From an uncultured Verrucomicrobiota bacterium (GTDB lineage Bacteria > Verrucomicrobiota > Verrucomicrobiia > Limisphaerales > SXTU01): DNA of 8,878 nt. Positions 1 through 6,741 of the stretch are shown piece by piece. The translations under genes and the position numbers were made by a program. How positions within the stretch are numbered: position 1 is the stretch's first letter; every line of letters starts with the position of its first letter. Where the stretch lies: contig CAIPBN010000899.1 of the NCBI GenBank assembly GCA_903863315.1, forward strand, positions 1 through 8,878, given 5' to 3'. Below the pieces are notes generated by a model, which saw nothing but the letters and a program-made list of their open reading frames with translations, ran no database searches and was not told where the DNA came from.

Positions 1-1
1 C

Positions 2-151
2 CGATCTAACCGAGAAGGGGTGCCACCAATCGAGCTGGTTGATGGTGAGCGTTTAGTTGAGTTGTTTCAGCAGAAGCTACTGGGATTGCGGCGGCGCGAG
101 GTGTTTGAGGTGGACCACAGCTTCTTCGACCAGTTCCGACAGGCGGAATAG
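2..151 (+). CDS. Mrr-type restriction endonuclease, C-terminal end only (partial)
   Basis: An open frame enters from the left edge and stops with TAG at 149-151, giving 49 residues. It contains 'GVPPIELVDGERLVELF' followed by 'LGL', a charged stretch and 'FEVDHSFFDQF'. This matches the end of the Mrr_cat family, where an 'I.LIDG..L.EL' strand-helix is followed by a short '(Y/F)E(I/V)..ID..FF' tail. Mrr-like proteins are DNA endonucleases, often acting on methylated DNA. The catalytic D...(E/Q)xK core would lie upstream, outside the window, so activity cannot be judged. The stop is 30 bp before mnmE, in the same direction. The family call rests on this tail alone. Confidence 0.62.
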   Translation, partial: RSNREGVPPIELVDGERLVELFQQKLLGLRRREVFEVDHSFFDQFRQAE

Positions 152-181
152 CGCGTTGCCTGCTCCTCGCGTTGAGTCCCC

Positions 182-1588
182 ATGCTTTCCGACACCATCG
201 CCGCCATTGCCACGCCGCTCGGAGAAGGTGGCTTGGCGGTTCTCCGCGTTTCCGGGCCACAGGCGCTGGCGGTGGCGGACAAGGTGTTTGTCCCCGTCGG
301 CAAGACTTCGCTGAAGCCCTCCGTCGCCGCGTCGCACACAATTCACTACGGGCGCGTCGAGCGGGATGGGCGCTTCGTGGACGAGGTGCTCGTGGCAGTG
401 CTGCGCGCCCCGCGCACGTTCACGCGCGAGGACACGGTGGAGCTTTCCTGCCACGGCGGCCTGCTGCCGGCGAAGCTCGTGCTCGATGCGCTGCTCGCGG
501 CGGGCGCGCGGCTGGCGGGGCCGGGCGAGTTCACGCAGCGGGCTTTTCTGAACGGGCGCATTGACCTCGCGCAGGCGGAGGCGGTGGCGGATGTCATTCA
601 CGCGCGCACGGAGCTGGCGCTCACGGCGGCGGGCGAGCAGCTCGCGGGCAAGCTTTCGCAGCGCATCAACCAGCTCCGCGATGATCTGATGCGCACGCTG
701 GCGCACGTGGAGGCGCACATTGACTTCCCGGACGAGGACATCGCGCCGGACACGCGGGATTTGTTGATTGAGCGATTGCACCGGGCGGTGGGCTTCATGG
801 ACGAGCTGCTGCGGACGGCGAATGAGGGGCAAATTCTCCGGCGCGGCATCCGGGCGGCCATCATCGGCCGGCCCAACGCCGGGAAGTCGTCGTTGCTGAA
901 CCAACTGCTCGGGCACGACCGAGCCATCGTCTCGCCCATCGCCGGCACGACGCGCGACACCATCGAAGAAACGGCCAACGTGCGCGGCATTCCGGTGGTG
1001 TTTGTGGACACGGCGGGCCTGCGCGACTCGCGCGATGCCATTGAGATTGAAGGCATTCGCCGCACGCGCGCCATGGTGGCGAAGGCGGAGCTGGTGCTGC
1101 ATGTGCTGGACGCAAGCGAGCCGTTGTCGCCGGAGGATGTGCAGTTTCTCGCGGAGTTCGCCGGGAAGAAACGCATAGTGGTGTGGAACAAGACGGATTT
1201 GGCGGAGCACCGATCTCCGAACCGGCGCGAACTCAACGGGCTGCCAACGGAGCATGCCGGGTCGGAGACCGGCGCTCCGGTGTTCGTCTCCTGCCTCACT
1301 GGCGCGGGCATTGAGGCGTTGAAGGACGCCATCCAGCGGGCGGTTTGGGACGGGGAGATTCGGGCGGAGATGCTGCAGGTGATGATCAACGCGCGGCATC
1401 AAGAGGCCTTGCAACGCGCGGTGTCGTCCACGACGGGGGCCATTGCGGCCTTGCGGGACAACCTGACGCTGGAGCTGGCGGCGATGGATCTGCGCATCGC
1501 GGTGAACGCGGTGGGCGAGGTGGTGGGCAAGACGACGACGGAGGATTTGCTGGACTCGATCTTCAGCCAGTTCTGCATCGGCAAGTAA
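182..1588 (+). CDS. mnmE: tRNA uridine-5-carboxymethylaminomethyl modification GTPase MnmE
   Basis: MnmE (TrmE) works with MnmG to modify the wobble uridine (U34) of certain tRNAs, using GTP hydrolysis and a folate-derived one-carbon unit. The 468-residue protein is about the usual family length. The N-terminal folate-binding domain spans about residues 1-120 (start 'MLSDTIAAIATP', then 'AVLRVSGP' and 'PGEFTQRAFLNGRIDL'). A helical domain embeds the G domain. The G motifs are all present: P-loop GRPNAGKSS at 229-237, GTTRDT at 255-260, DTAGLRD at 276-282 and NKTD at 336-339. The protein ends in FCIGK, with the conserved Cys at 465. The ATG at 182 fits the family N-terminus, although no Shine-Dalgarno precedes it. 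The gene stands apart from rnpA, yidC and mnmG, with which it often clusters elsewhere. No feature suggests damage. Confidence 0.98.
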   Translation: MLSDTIAAIATPLGEGGLAVLRVSGPQALAVADKVFVPVGKTSLKPSVAASHTIHYGRVERDGRFVDEVLVAVLRAPRTFTREDTVELSCHGGLLPAKLVLDALLAAGARLAGPGEFTQRAFLNGRIDLAQAEAVADVIHARTELALTAAGEQLAGKLSQRINQLRDDLMRTLAHVEAHIDFPDEDIAPDTRDLLIERLHRAVGFMDELLRTANEGQILRRGIRAAIIGRPNAGKSSLLNQLLGHDRAIVSPIAGTTRDTIEETANVRGIPVVFVDTAGLRDSRDAIEIEGIRRTRAMVAKAELVLHVLDASEPLSPEDVQFLAEFAGKKRIVVWNKTDLAEHRSPNRRELNGLPTEHAGSETGAPVFVSCLTGAGIEALKDAIQRAVWDGEIRAEMLQVMINARHQEALQRAVSSTTGAIAALRDNLTLELAAMDLRIAVNAVGEVVGKTTTEDLLDSIFSQFCIGK

Positions 1589-1631
1589 ACCGGGCGAGGG
1601 TGGCGTTGGATGCTTGGGTTGGGCATAAGTT

Positions 1632-1660
1632 TTGACTTGGCCCCAGTCCCCTCCTAGATT
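1632..1660 (+). promoter_or_regulatory. Sigma-70-like promoter for the polyprenyl synthase/sigma factor unit
   Basis: TTGACT at 1632-1637 (5 of 6 to the -35 consensus) and TAGATT at 1655-1660 (4 of 6 to the -10 consensus) are separated by exactly 17 bp. They lie in the 80-bp gap after mnmE. Only 8 nt separate the -10 box from the ATG at 1669, so transcription would start at or next to the A of the start codon. This implies a leaderless mRNA. The promoter is predicted from sequence only. Confidence 0.65.
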
Positions 1661-1668
1661 CCGCGCCA

Positions 1669-2715
1669 ATGCTTGCAACCGGCAGCAAGGCAGCGGCCTC
1701 TCCGCCTGCCAGCGCGGCTCCCGACGAATCCCGTGTGGTTTGGAAACGTATCGTGGAGCCGGTGCAACCCTTTCTGGATGCGGTTTCCCGCCGGCTGGAG
1801 GAGCAGGTGGGCGCTTTCGACCCCGAAATTGCCGCCTACGCCCGCTACGCGCTGACCAATCAGGGCAAGCAGCTTCGCCCCGCGCTGGTGGCGCTGGCGG
1901 CCAATGCCGCCGGCCGCACCACGGATGACCATGTCACGGTGGCGGTGATCATCGAGATGGTGCATCTGGCCACGCTCGTGCATGACGACGTGATGGATTC
2001 GGCGGAGATTCGGCGTCGCCGGCCCACGCTGGCCGCGAACTGGGGGAACGAGATTTCCGTGCTGGTGGGCGACTGCCTGTTCGCACATTCCCTCAAGCTG
2101 GCGGCGAGTTTCCCGACGCCGGTGATTTGCCGCGCGGTGGCCTCGGCGACGAACACGGTGTGCTCGGGCGAGATTTTGCAAACGCACCGCCGGTTGAACT
2201 TCACGGTGAACCGGGCGGAGTATTTCAAGGTGCTGGCGATGAAGACGGCGGAATTGTTCGCCCTCTCCTGCGAGCTCAGCGCGTGGCTCTCCGGCGCGGC
2301 GGAGTCCGAGCGCAACGGGTTGCGGGACTACGGGATGGCGCTGGGAACGGCGTATCAGGTTTACGACGATTGCGTGGATGTCTTCGGTTCCGAGGCCAGC
2401 GCGGGCAAGTCGCTCGGCACGGATCTGGCCAGTGGCAAGATCACGCTACCGATCATCGTGGTGCTGGAGCGCGCCACGACCGAGGAGAAGGCGCGGCTCC
2501 GGGAGCTGGTGGAGGCTTGGCGTCCGCATCACATCGAAAAAGTGCTGACCTTGCTGCGGCAATACGACGCACTGAAGGAATCCCGCCGGGTCATCTCCCA
2601 GTATCTTGCCGCCGCGAACAAGGGATTGGCGGAGCTGCCGGACAGCGAAGGCCGGAAGGCTTTGGCAACGCTGGGCGAATTTCTCGGGCGGCAGACGATT
2701 GCGCTCGGCGGTTGA
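1669..2715 (+). CDS. Polyprenyl diphosphate synthase (trans-isoprenyl chain elongating enzyme)
   Basis: This enzyme condenses isopentenyl diphosphate units onto an allylic diphosphate, giving a long chain used for the side chain of quinones such as menaquinone. The 348-residue protein shows the family marks in order: GKQLRP near residue 64, the first aspartate-rich motif DDVMD at 106-110 (in 'LVHDDVMD'), 'NWGNEISVLVGD', 'GEILQ', 'KTAELFALSCELSA', the second aspartate motif DDCVD at 233-237, then 'GTDLASGKITLP'. The residue five before the first motif is Ala101. Long-chain synthases have a small residue there and short-chain ones an aromatic, so a long product is likely; its exact length cannot be read. 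The first 20 or so residues are Ala/Ser/Pro-rich and not part of the fold. The ATG at 1669 fits a promoter 8 nt upstream; GTG at 1732 is a weaker alternative. The stop is 6 bp before the sigma factor gene. Confidence 0.95.
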   Translation: MLATGSKAAASPPASAAPDESRVVWKRIVEPVQPFLDAVSRRLEEQVGAFDPEIAAYARYALTNQGKQLRPALVALAANAAGRTTDDHVTVAVIIEMVHLATLVHDDVMDSAEIRRRRPTLAANWGNEISVLVGDCLFAHSLKLAASFPTPVICRAVASATNTVCSGEILQTHRRLNFTVNRAEYFKVLAMKTAELFALSCELSAWLSGAAESERNGLRDYGMALGTAYQVYDDCVDVFGSEASAGKSLGTDLASGKITLPIIVVLERATTEEKARLRELVEAWRPHHIEKVLTLLRQYDALKESRRVISQYLAAANKGLAELPDSEGRKALATLGEFLGRQTIALGG

Positions 2716-2721
2716 ACCACC

Positions 2722-3345
2722 ATGGCCGAGTCCGCCGCAGCCAGTTCCGCCGCTGAGGTGTCTCCCCAGCCCGACGATCTCACGCTGGTCCAACAGGCCC
2801 AGGCGGGGGATGCCGCCGCCTTCGATGAGCTGGTGCGGCGCTATCAGCGGCAGATCTACGGCGTCGTTTACCACATGACGTCGCACCACGAGGATGCCAG
2901 CGATCTGGCGCAGGAGGCGTTCGTCAAGGCTTGGCAGGCGCTCAAGTCCTTCAAGGGCGATTCCAGCTTCTTCACGTGGATTTATCGCATCGCGGTCAAC
3001 CGCACCTTGAATCATCTGAAGACCCGCAAGTTTCGGGAGAGCAAGCATCGCTTCAGCATCAATGACCTCGACGCCGAGGCGGAAAACCATCCGGACATGG
3101 TGGCGCTCGTGGCGCACAACACCCCGCGCCGGGATCTGGCCCTCGTCGAGTTGCAGGAAAGATTGAACGAGGCCATGGCGCAGTTGTCCGAAAACCACAG
3201 ACTTGTGGTGACCCTGCATGACATTCAGGGCCTGCCGCATGAAGCCATCGCTCAGATCATGAATTGCAACACGGCCACGGTGCGCACCCGCTTGTTCTAC
3301 GCGCGTCAGCAGTTGCAGGGCATTCTGTCCGACTACCTGAAGTGA
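2722..3345 (+). CDS. RNA polymerase ECF sigma factor, RpoE-like
   Basis: This is a group 4 (ECF) sigma factor of 207 residues that would direct RNA polymerase to a specific promoter set. Sigma region 2 spans about residues 20-100. It has 'LVQQAQAGDAAAFDELV', the region 2.2 core 'DASDLAQEAFVKAW' (58-71) and the region 2.3/2.4 segment 'GDSSFFTWIYRIAVNRTLN' (79-97). A variable linker follows. Region 4 covers about 143-203, with a helix-turn-helix reading 'GLPHEAIAQIMNCNTATVRTR' up to Arg190. The 'IM.C...TVR.R.F.AR' pattern resembles E. coli RpoE. Regions 1.2 and 3 are absent, as expected for ECF factors. The ATG lies 6 bp after the polyprenyl synthase stop and the stop is 3 bp before the next ATG, so all three genes are probably one transcript. 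The target promoters are unknown. Confidence 0.95.
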   Translation: MAESAAASSAAEVSPQPDDLTLVQQAQAGDAAAFDELVRRYQRQIYGVVYHMTSHHEDASDLAQEAFVKAWQALKSFKGDSSFFTWIYRIAVNRTLNHLKTRKFRESKHRFSINDLDAEAENHPDMVALVAHNTPRRDLALVELQERLNEAMAQLSENHRLVVTLHDIQGLPHEAIAQIMNCNTATVRTRLFYARQQLQGILSDYLK

Positions 3346-3348
3346 TCT

Positions 3349-3759
3349 ATGGACCCGGTTCCGCCCCAATCGAAGGATTTTGAACGGTTGCAGCGCCTGC
3401 TTGCGCTCAAGCGCCACGAGTCGCCGCCGCCGGGTTTCCACGAGCGGTTTCCGGACTTGGTGCGGTCCCGCATCGCCCGCGCCGAGGCCGAGCCGGCGTC
3501 GTGGTGGCGGCGGTGGTTGGAGCAGATGTCCTTCAATCCGGCGATGGCGACAGCCTACGCGGCGGTCGCGACCCTGCTGGTGTTCGGCGGCTTCTGGCTG
3601 AGCAAGTCCGCCGCGACTGGCAATCCCCAACTGGCGAACGGCCAGACTCTCCCGGTGGACACCAATCAGGCGGGCGTGCTGATCGCCTCGAACGCGCCAC
3701 CGCCCGGTTTGTTCCGAACTCCTTCCCTGCCGGTGCAGCCGGCTGAGTTCAAGCGGTAG
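3349..3759 (+). CDS. Single-pass membrane protein, possible anti-sigma factor
   Basis: The product is 136 residues. An N-terminal cytoplasmic-type segment (1-60) contains 'LLALKRHESPPPGFHERF' and ends in a Trp/Arg-rich patch (SWWRRW, 51-56). One hydrophobic helix follows at about 64-85, then a Pro/Asn-rich tail of about 50 residues that would lie outside the membrane. The gene starts 3 bp after the sigma factor stop. A small single-TM protein encoded directly after an ECF sigma gene is the typical arrangement of a membrane anti-sigma factor, and this is the basis of the call. It lacks the HxxxCxxC zinc motif of the ZAS anti-sigma class and has no cysteine, so family membership cannot be shown. 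I recall similar 'LKRHE.PPPG' N-termini from Verrucomicrobiota, which is not proof of function. A terminator-like hairpin follows about 60 bp later. Confidence 0.6.
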   Translation: MDPVPPQSKDFERLQRLLALKRHESPPPGFHERFPDLVRSRIARAEAEPASWWRRWLEQMSFNPAMATAYAAVATLLVFGGFWLSKSAATGNPQLANGQTLPVDTNQAGVLIASNAPPPGLFRTPSLPVQPAEFKR

Positions 3760-3822
3760 CTGGCTTGGCCATACCCTGCGAAACCCTCAGGCCGGGGGTG
3801 TTTAGCCGAATCGGTCATCGGC

Positions 3823-3844
3823 GCCGCTAAGCGGCCAATTTTTT
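3823..3844 (+). terminator. Rho-independent terminator after the sigma factor unit
   Basis: GCCGC (3823-3827), loop TAA and GCGGC (3831-3835) form a 5-bp all-GC stem. After CAA, six T residues follow at 3839-3844. The stem is short but fully GC, and it sits in the 122-bp gap between the end of the putative anti-sigma gene and the next start. It would end the transcript of the three genes upstream. Confidence 0.55.
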
Positions 3845-3867
3845 CGTGCCTTTTCAAGGTGAGCACC

Positions 3868-3873
3868 AATAAT
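3868..3873 (+). promoter_or_regulatory. Candidate -10 box for the CvpA-like gene
   Basis: AATAAT matches the -10 consensus at 5 of 6 positions and lies 8 nt before the ATG at 3882. This is the same distance as at the polyprenyl synthase gene, and the spacer is similarly CCGC-rich. No good -35 box is visible 16-18 bp upstream (CGTGCC or neighbours), so this is weak. Confidence 0.3.
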
Positions 3874-3881
3874 CCGCCGCC

Positions 3882-5141
3882 ATGACCATTTGGGCGTTGG
3901 CAATTTGCCTGTTCGTAATCGTGGGTGCGCTGGGCCGCCAGGTCGGGGCGATCCGCATGAGCATTTCGTGCGCGGGCGCGGTGCTTGGGTTGTTCCTGTC
4001 CGGGCCGCTGTCCGGGCATTTGCGCTCAGTGCTCGGCACGGTGGGGGTCAAGGATCCGGTGCTGGTCTGGGCGTTGGCCGCCCCGCTGGTATTTCTGGCC
4101 ATCATGCTGGTGTTCAACAGCATGGCTGTGGCGGTCTATTTGAAGGTCAGCGGCTACTACAAACACCGGGCCCCAGACGATGTCCGGATGCGTTGGGAAC
4201 GGCTCGATGGCAACCTAGGACTGTGCGTCGGCTTGGTGGCCGCAGTGGTGTATCTGATTGCCGGCAGCGCCTACGTTTACCATGCCGGCTATCTGACCCG
4301 GCAGTTGGAGTCGCCCAACGAGAATCCCGTGTGGCTCAAGATCGTGAACAAGATGCGGGAAGATCTGGCAGGAACGGGCTTCGATCGTGCAGCGGCCGGG
4401 GTGGCCTCCGTTTCACCAAAGTTCAACCAGACGGCGGATCTGCTGGGCTTGCTCTATCACAACCGCGAATTGCAGTCCCGGCTGCAGGACTACCCGTTGT
4501 TCATGTCCTTGGCCGAGAACGGCGAGGTTCAATCCGTGCTGACGAATGAGACCTTTGCCGTGCTGTTGCCGGCGGAGACGAACATTTCCTTGATCCTGAA
4601 GCATCCCTCCATGCCCACGCTTTACGGGAATGGCGAGGTGCAACGGGTGCTTCAGGAGCTGGACCACGCGGATCTGCTCAATTTTCTCAAGACCGGACGC
4701 TCCGAGAAATACGCCCAGGAGCCGTTGATCGGCCGCTGGCAGCTCGACATTGCTGCGACCGCCCGGCAATTCGCCAAGGCCAACCCCAAGGCCACGGTGA
4801 CGGACCTGAATCGATTGCGCGGCGTGCTACGCTACCGCGTGGCTGACTACCAACTGATCACCACCCCTGACGAGAAGGCGTATCTCAAGGGCGCGCAAAA
4901 GCCGCCTGCCGCCTTTGCCCAGGTGCTCACCCAGCTATTCCGCCCGACCACGCCCCCGCCGCCCGTCGGTGGCACCAATCCGCCGCCGCCTACCCTGATG
5001 ACGGGCACTTGGAAAAAGGAGGGCGACAAGTATCAGCTCACCTTGGAACAGGGTGGGACCGCAGACCTCTCGTTCGTGGAAAAGGGCAGGCTAGCCACTG
5101 TGGTGGGGGGCAATCCGGTCGTGTTCGAGCGGCTCGATTAG
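3882..5141 (+). CDS. CvpA-like membrane protein with long repeat-containing C-terminal region
   Basis: The 419-residue protein starts with about four hydrophobic helices (roughly 3-19, 27-47, 60-85 and 112-133). The spacing, and 'RLDGNLGLCVGLVAAVVYLIAG' before the last helix ends, resemble the CvpA (colicin V production) family, whose usual length is only about 160-180 residues. The remaining 280 residues form a soluble tail. It holds two similar segments about 37 residues apart, centred on 'ENGEVQSVL' (212-220) and 'GNGEVQRVL' (249-257), each preceded by a Pro-containing helix start (P205, P242). Next comes 'LIGRWQLDIAATARQFAK' (282-299), then a Pro-rich linker (354-371), then a small beta-rich end with 'LMTGTWKKEGDKYQLTL' and 'VFERL'. 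CvpA-family function is poorly defined (envelope or secretion related), and the tail's role is unknown. There is no strong ribosome-binding site. The stop lies 55 bp before the transporter start. Confidence 0.7.
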   Translation: MTIWALAICLFVIVGALGRQVGAIRMSISCAGAVLGLFLSGPLSGHLRSVLGTVGVKDPVLVWALAAPLVFLAIMLVFNSMAVAVYLKVSGYYKHRAPDDVRMRWERLDGNLGLCVGLVAAVVYLIAGSAYVYHAGYLTRQLESPNENPVWLKIVNKMREDLAGTGFDRAAAGVASVSPKFNQTADLLGLLYHNRELQSRLQDYPLFMSLAENGEVQSVLTNETFAVLLPAETNISLILKHPSMPTLYGNGEVQRVLQELDHADLLNFLKTGRSEKYAQEPLIGRWQLDIAATARQFAKANPKATVTDLNRLRGVLRYRVADYQLITTPDEKAYLKGAQKPPAAFAQVLTQLFRPTTPPPPVGGTNPPPPTLMTGTWKKEGDKYQLTLEQGGTADLSFVEKGRLATVVGGNPVVFERLD

Positions 5142-5196
5142 TCGGTTTTTGGTTTACGCCTTTGCCTTTCGGGCCGGAACGGGGTTCACTCGCCGG

Positions 5197-6489
5197 ATGC
5201 CCGCCGATCAATCTGCTCCGAGTCGTGCCCGGCACGTCATGATGGCGTTCGTCGTCGTGCTGGCCATCATCACCTACATCGACCGGGTCTGCATTTCCCA
5301 GGCGGCGCCGGAGATTCGCAGCGAACTGGGCTTCAGCGAGAAGCAAATGGGCGCGGTGTTCTCCGCGTTCACCCTGGCCTACGCGTTGTTTGAAATCCCC
5401 GGCGGCTGGCTGGGTGACCGGTTCGGTCCGCGCAGCGTGCTGATGAAGGTGGTGGCGATGTGGTCCGTGTTCACCGCCGCGACCGGCATGGCTTGGAGCT
5501 ACGTCTCGATGCTGGTCTGCCGGTTCCTGTTCGGCGTGGGCGAGGCGGGCTGTTTCCCCAACGTGACCAAGATCTTCACGATCTGGCTGCCTTCGCGGGA
5601 ACGCGTGCGGGCACAGGGCATTTTGTGGCTGAGCGCCCGCTGGGGTGGGGCCTTCACGCCGCTTCTGGTGGCGCTCGTGCTGGCGGCGGTGAACTGGCGC
5701 GTGGCCTTTATGCTCTTTGGCCTGCTCGGCGTGGTGTGGGCGGTGGCCTTCCATCGGTGGTTCCGTGACAAGCCTGGCGAGCATCCCTCTGTGAACGCCG
5801 CCGAGCTGGCGCTGATGGACGGGGCGGAGATCAACGCCCCCGGACATGGTTCGATGCCGTGGGGCAAGCTCCTGCGCAGCCGCACGGCGTGGCTGCTCTG
5901 GCTCCAGTATTTCTGCATGAGCTATGGCTGGTATTTCTACATCACCTGGCTTCCCACCTACCTGCGCGAAGCCCGGTCCGTGTCGCTGGAGAAAAGCGCA
6001 TTGCTGGCCGGGTTGCCGCTCTTCTTTGGCGGTGTCGGATGTTTTGTCGGCGGCTGGCTGGCCAAGCGGCTCGCTGAGACGTGGAACAGCGTCATGTGGA
6101 GCCGCCGGGTGGTGGCCTGCGCCGGATTGGTAGGAGCCGGAGGAATGTTGGTGGTGGCCACACGGCTGGGCGACCCGGTCTGGGCGATGGTGGCGCTGGC
6201 TCTGGCCAGCTTTTCCAACGACCTGGCTATGGCTTGCGGCTGGGGAGCCTGCATGGATGTGGGCGGACGCCATGCCGGCGCTCTCTCCGGCAGCATGAAC
6301 ATGATGGGAAACCTCGGCGGCGCGGTTGGCCCCTTCGTCGTGGGGGTGATTCTCGACGCAGGCAAATCCGCGGTGGACAGCAAGCCTTCCTTCGAGAGTT
6401 GGGTGACCTGCTTTCTGGTCGCTGCGGGCATCTACTTCATCGGGGCAGTGGCCTGGTTGTTCATCGACCCGGTGACCCCCTTGGAATAG
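5197..6489 (+). CDS. MFS transporter, anion:cation symporter (ACS) type
   Basis: This is an inner-membrane secondary transporter of 430 residues with about 12 hydrophobic helices in two halves. The family marks are 'YIDRVCISQAAP' in helix 1 (about 27-38), 'FSAFTLAYALFEIPGGWLGD' running into motif A (DRFGPR, ending near 79), 'RFLFGVGEAGCFPN' (109-122), and 'WR..F...G..G..W' ahead of the central loop with 'RDKPGEHPSV'. This pattern is typical of the ACS family, which carries organic anions such as hexuronates, glucarate or other sugar acids, usually with H+ or Na+. The substrate cannot be read from sequence, and no catabolic gene lies beside it. I chose the ATG at 5197. An upstream TTG at 5149 would add 16 residues but has no support, and an ATG at 5239 would cut into the start of helix 1. 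Confidence 0.88.
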   Translation: MPADQSAPSRARHVMMAFVVVLAIITYIDRVCISQAAPEIRSELGFSEKQMGAVFSAFTLAYALFEIPGGWLGDRFGPRSVLMKVVAMWSVFTAATGMAWSYVSMLVCRFLFGVGEAGCFPNVTKIFTIWLPSRERVRAQGILWLSARWGGAFTPLLVALVLAAVNWRVAFMLFGLLGVVWAVAFHRWFRDKPGEHPSVNAAELALMDGAEINAPGHGSMPWGKLLRSRTAWLLWLQYFCMSYGWYFYITWLPTYLREARSVSLEKSALLAGLPLFFGGVGCFVGGWLAKRLAETWNSVMWSRRVVACAGLVGAGGMLVVATRLGDPVWAMVALALASFSNDLAMACGWGACMDVGGRHAGALSGSMNMMGNLGGAVGPFVVGVILDAGKSAVDSKPSFESWVTCFLVAAGIYFIGAVAWLFIDPVTPLE

Positions 6490-6524
6490 GAAAGCTGAGG
6501 CTGTTTTCCGCGTCCCGAACTGAT

Positions 6525-6575
6525 CCGACAGATGGCTGTCTGCCAGCCCGGCCAGTCTTCATGGGCATCTGTCGG
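6525..6575 (+). repeat. 10-bp perfect inverted repeat in the gap between transporter and rpmI
   Basis: CCGACAGATG (6525-6534) pairs exactly with CATCTGTCGG (6566-6575) across 31 nt. The 31 nt contain a smaller possible stem, GCTG (6535-6538) with CAGC (6544-6547). A second short hairpin, GGAAAGC (6489-6495) with GTTTTCC (6503-6509) including one G-T pair, begins at the transporter stop codon. Neither has a T-run directly after it. The rest of the 252-bp gap (6490-6741) shows no gene-like sequence; it holds this structure and the candidate promoter at 6682-6710. Confidence 0.5.
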
Positions 6576-6681
6576 GCAGCCTTCTCGCTGGCGATGTTTT
6601 GTTGAAATGCCCTGCCAGTGTTCCGCTTCTGCCGGTGGTCCGGCCGCAAACTGTGCCAGCCCAGATGGCGAAAATTACCCC

Positions 6682-6710
6682 TTGCACCACCGGGGGCCAT
6701 TGCCTACAGT
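6682..6710 (+). promoter_or_regulatory. Candidate sigma-70-like promoter for rpmI-rplT
   Basis: TTGCAC (6682-6687) and TACAGT (6705-6710) are separated by exactly 17 bp. They match the consensus at 3 of 6 and 4 of 6 positions. A start about 7 nt downstream would give a leader of about 24 nt before the rpmI ATG at 6742, containing a pyrimidine-rich run (CCCTCTTTTTC). Position and spacing are good, but the -35 box is weak. Confidence 0.4.
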
Positions 6711-6741
6711 GCGCCCTCTTTTTCGAGAACGAGTTGAAATT

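Noticed and set aside
77..1678. Long open frame of 533 codons on the minus strand over mnmE
   Set aside because: It is the antisense shadow of a well-conserved GTPase gene. Its product is Arg/His/Gln-rich low-complexity sequence with no recognisable family, as expected in GC-rich DNA.
2446..3630. Minus-strand open frame of 394 codons
   Set aside because: It lies opposite three well-supported plus-strand genes and has no family resemblance.
5149..5196. TTG start for the MFS transporter
   Set aside because: The added 16 residues have no family support and no ribosome-binding site. The ATG at 5197 suits the short cytoplasmic N-terminus of ACS transporters.
5038..6273. Minus-strand open frame of 411 codons
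   Set aside because: It is antisense to the MFS transporter, with composition typical of a shadow frame (His/Arg/Pro/Gln-rich).
6532..6741. Upstream extension of the rpmI frame
   Set aside because: It would add 70 Cys/Pro/Ser-rich residues to a 68-residue ribosomal protein, and it covers the inverted repeat and promoter. The ATG at 6742 gives the family length.
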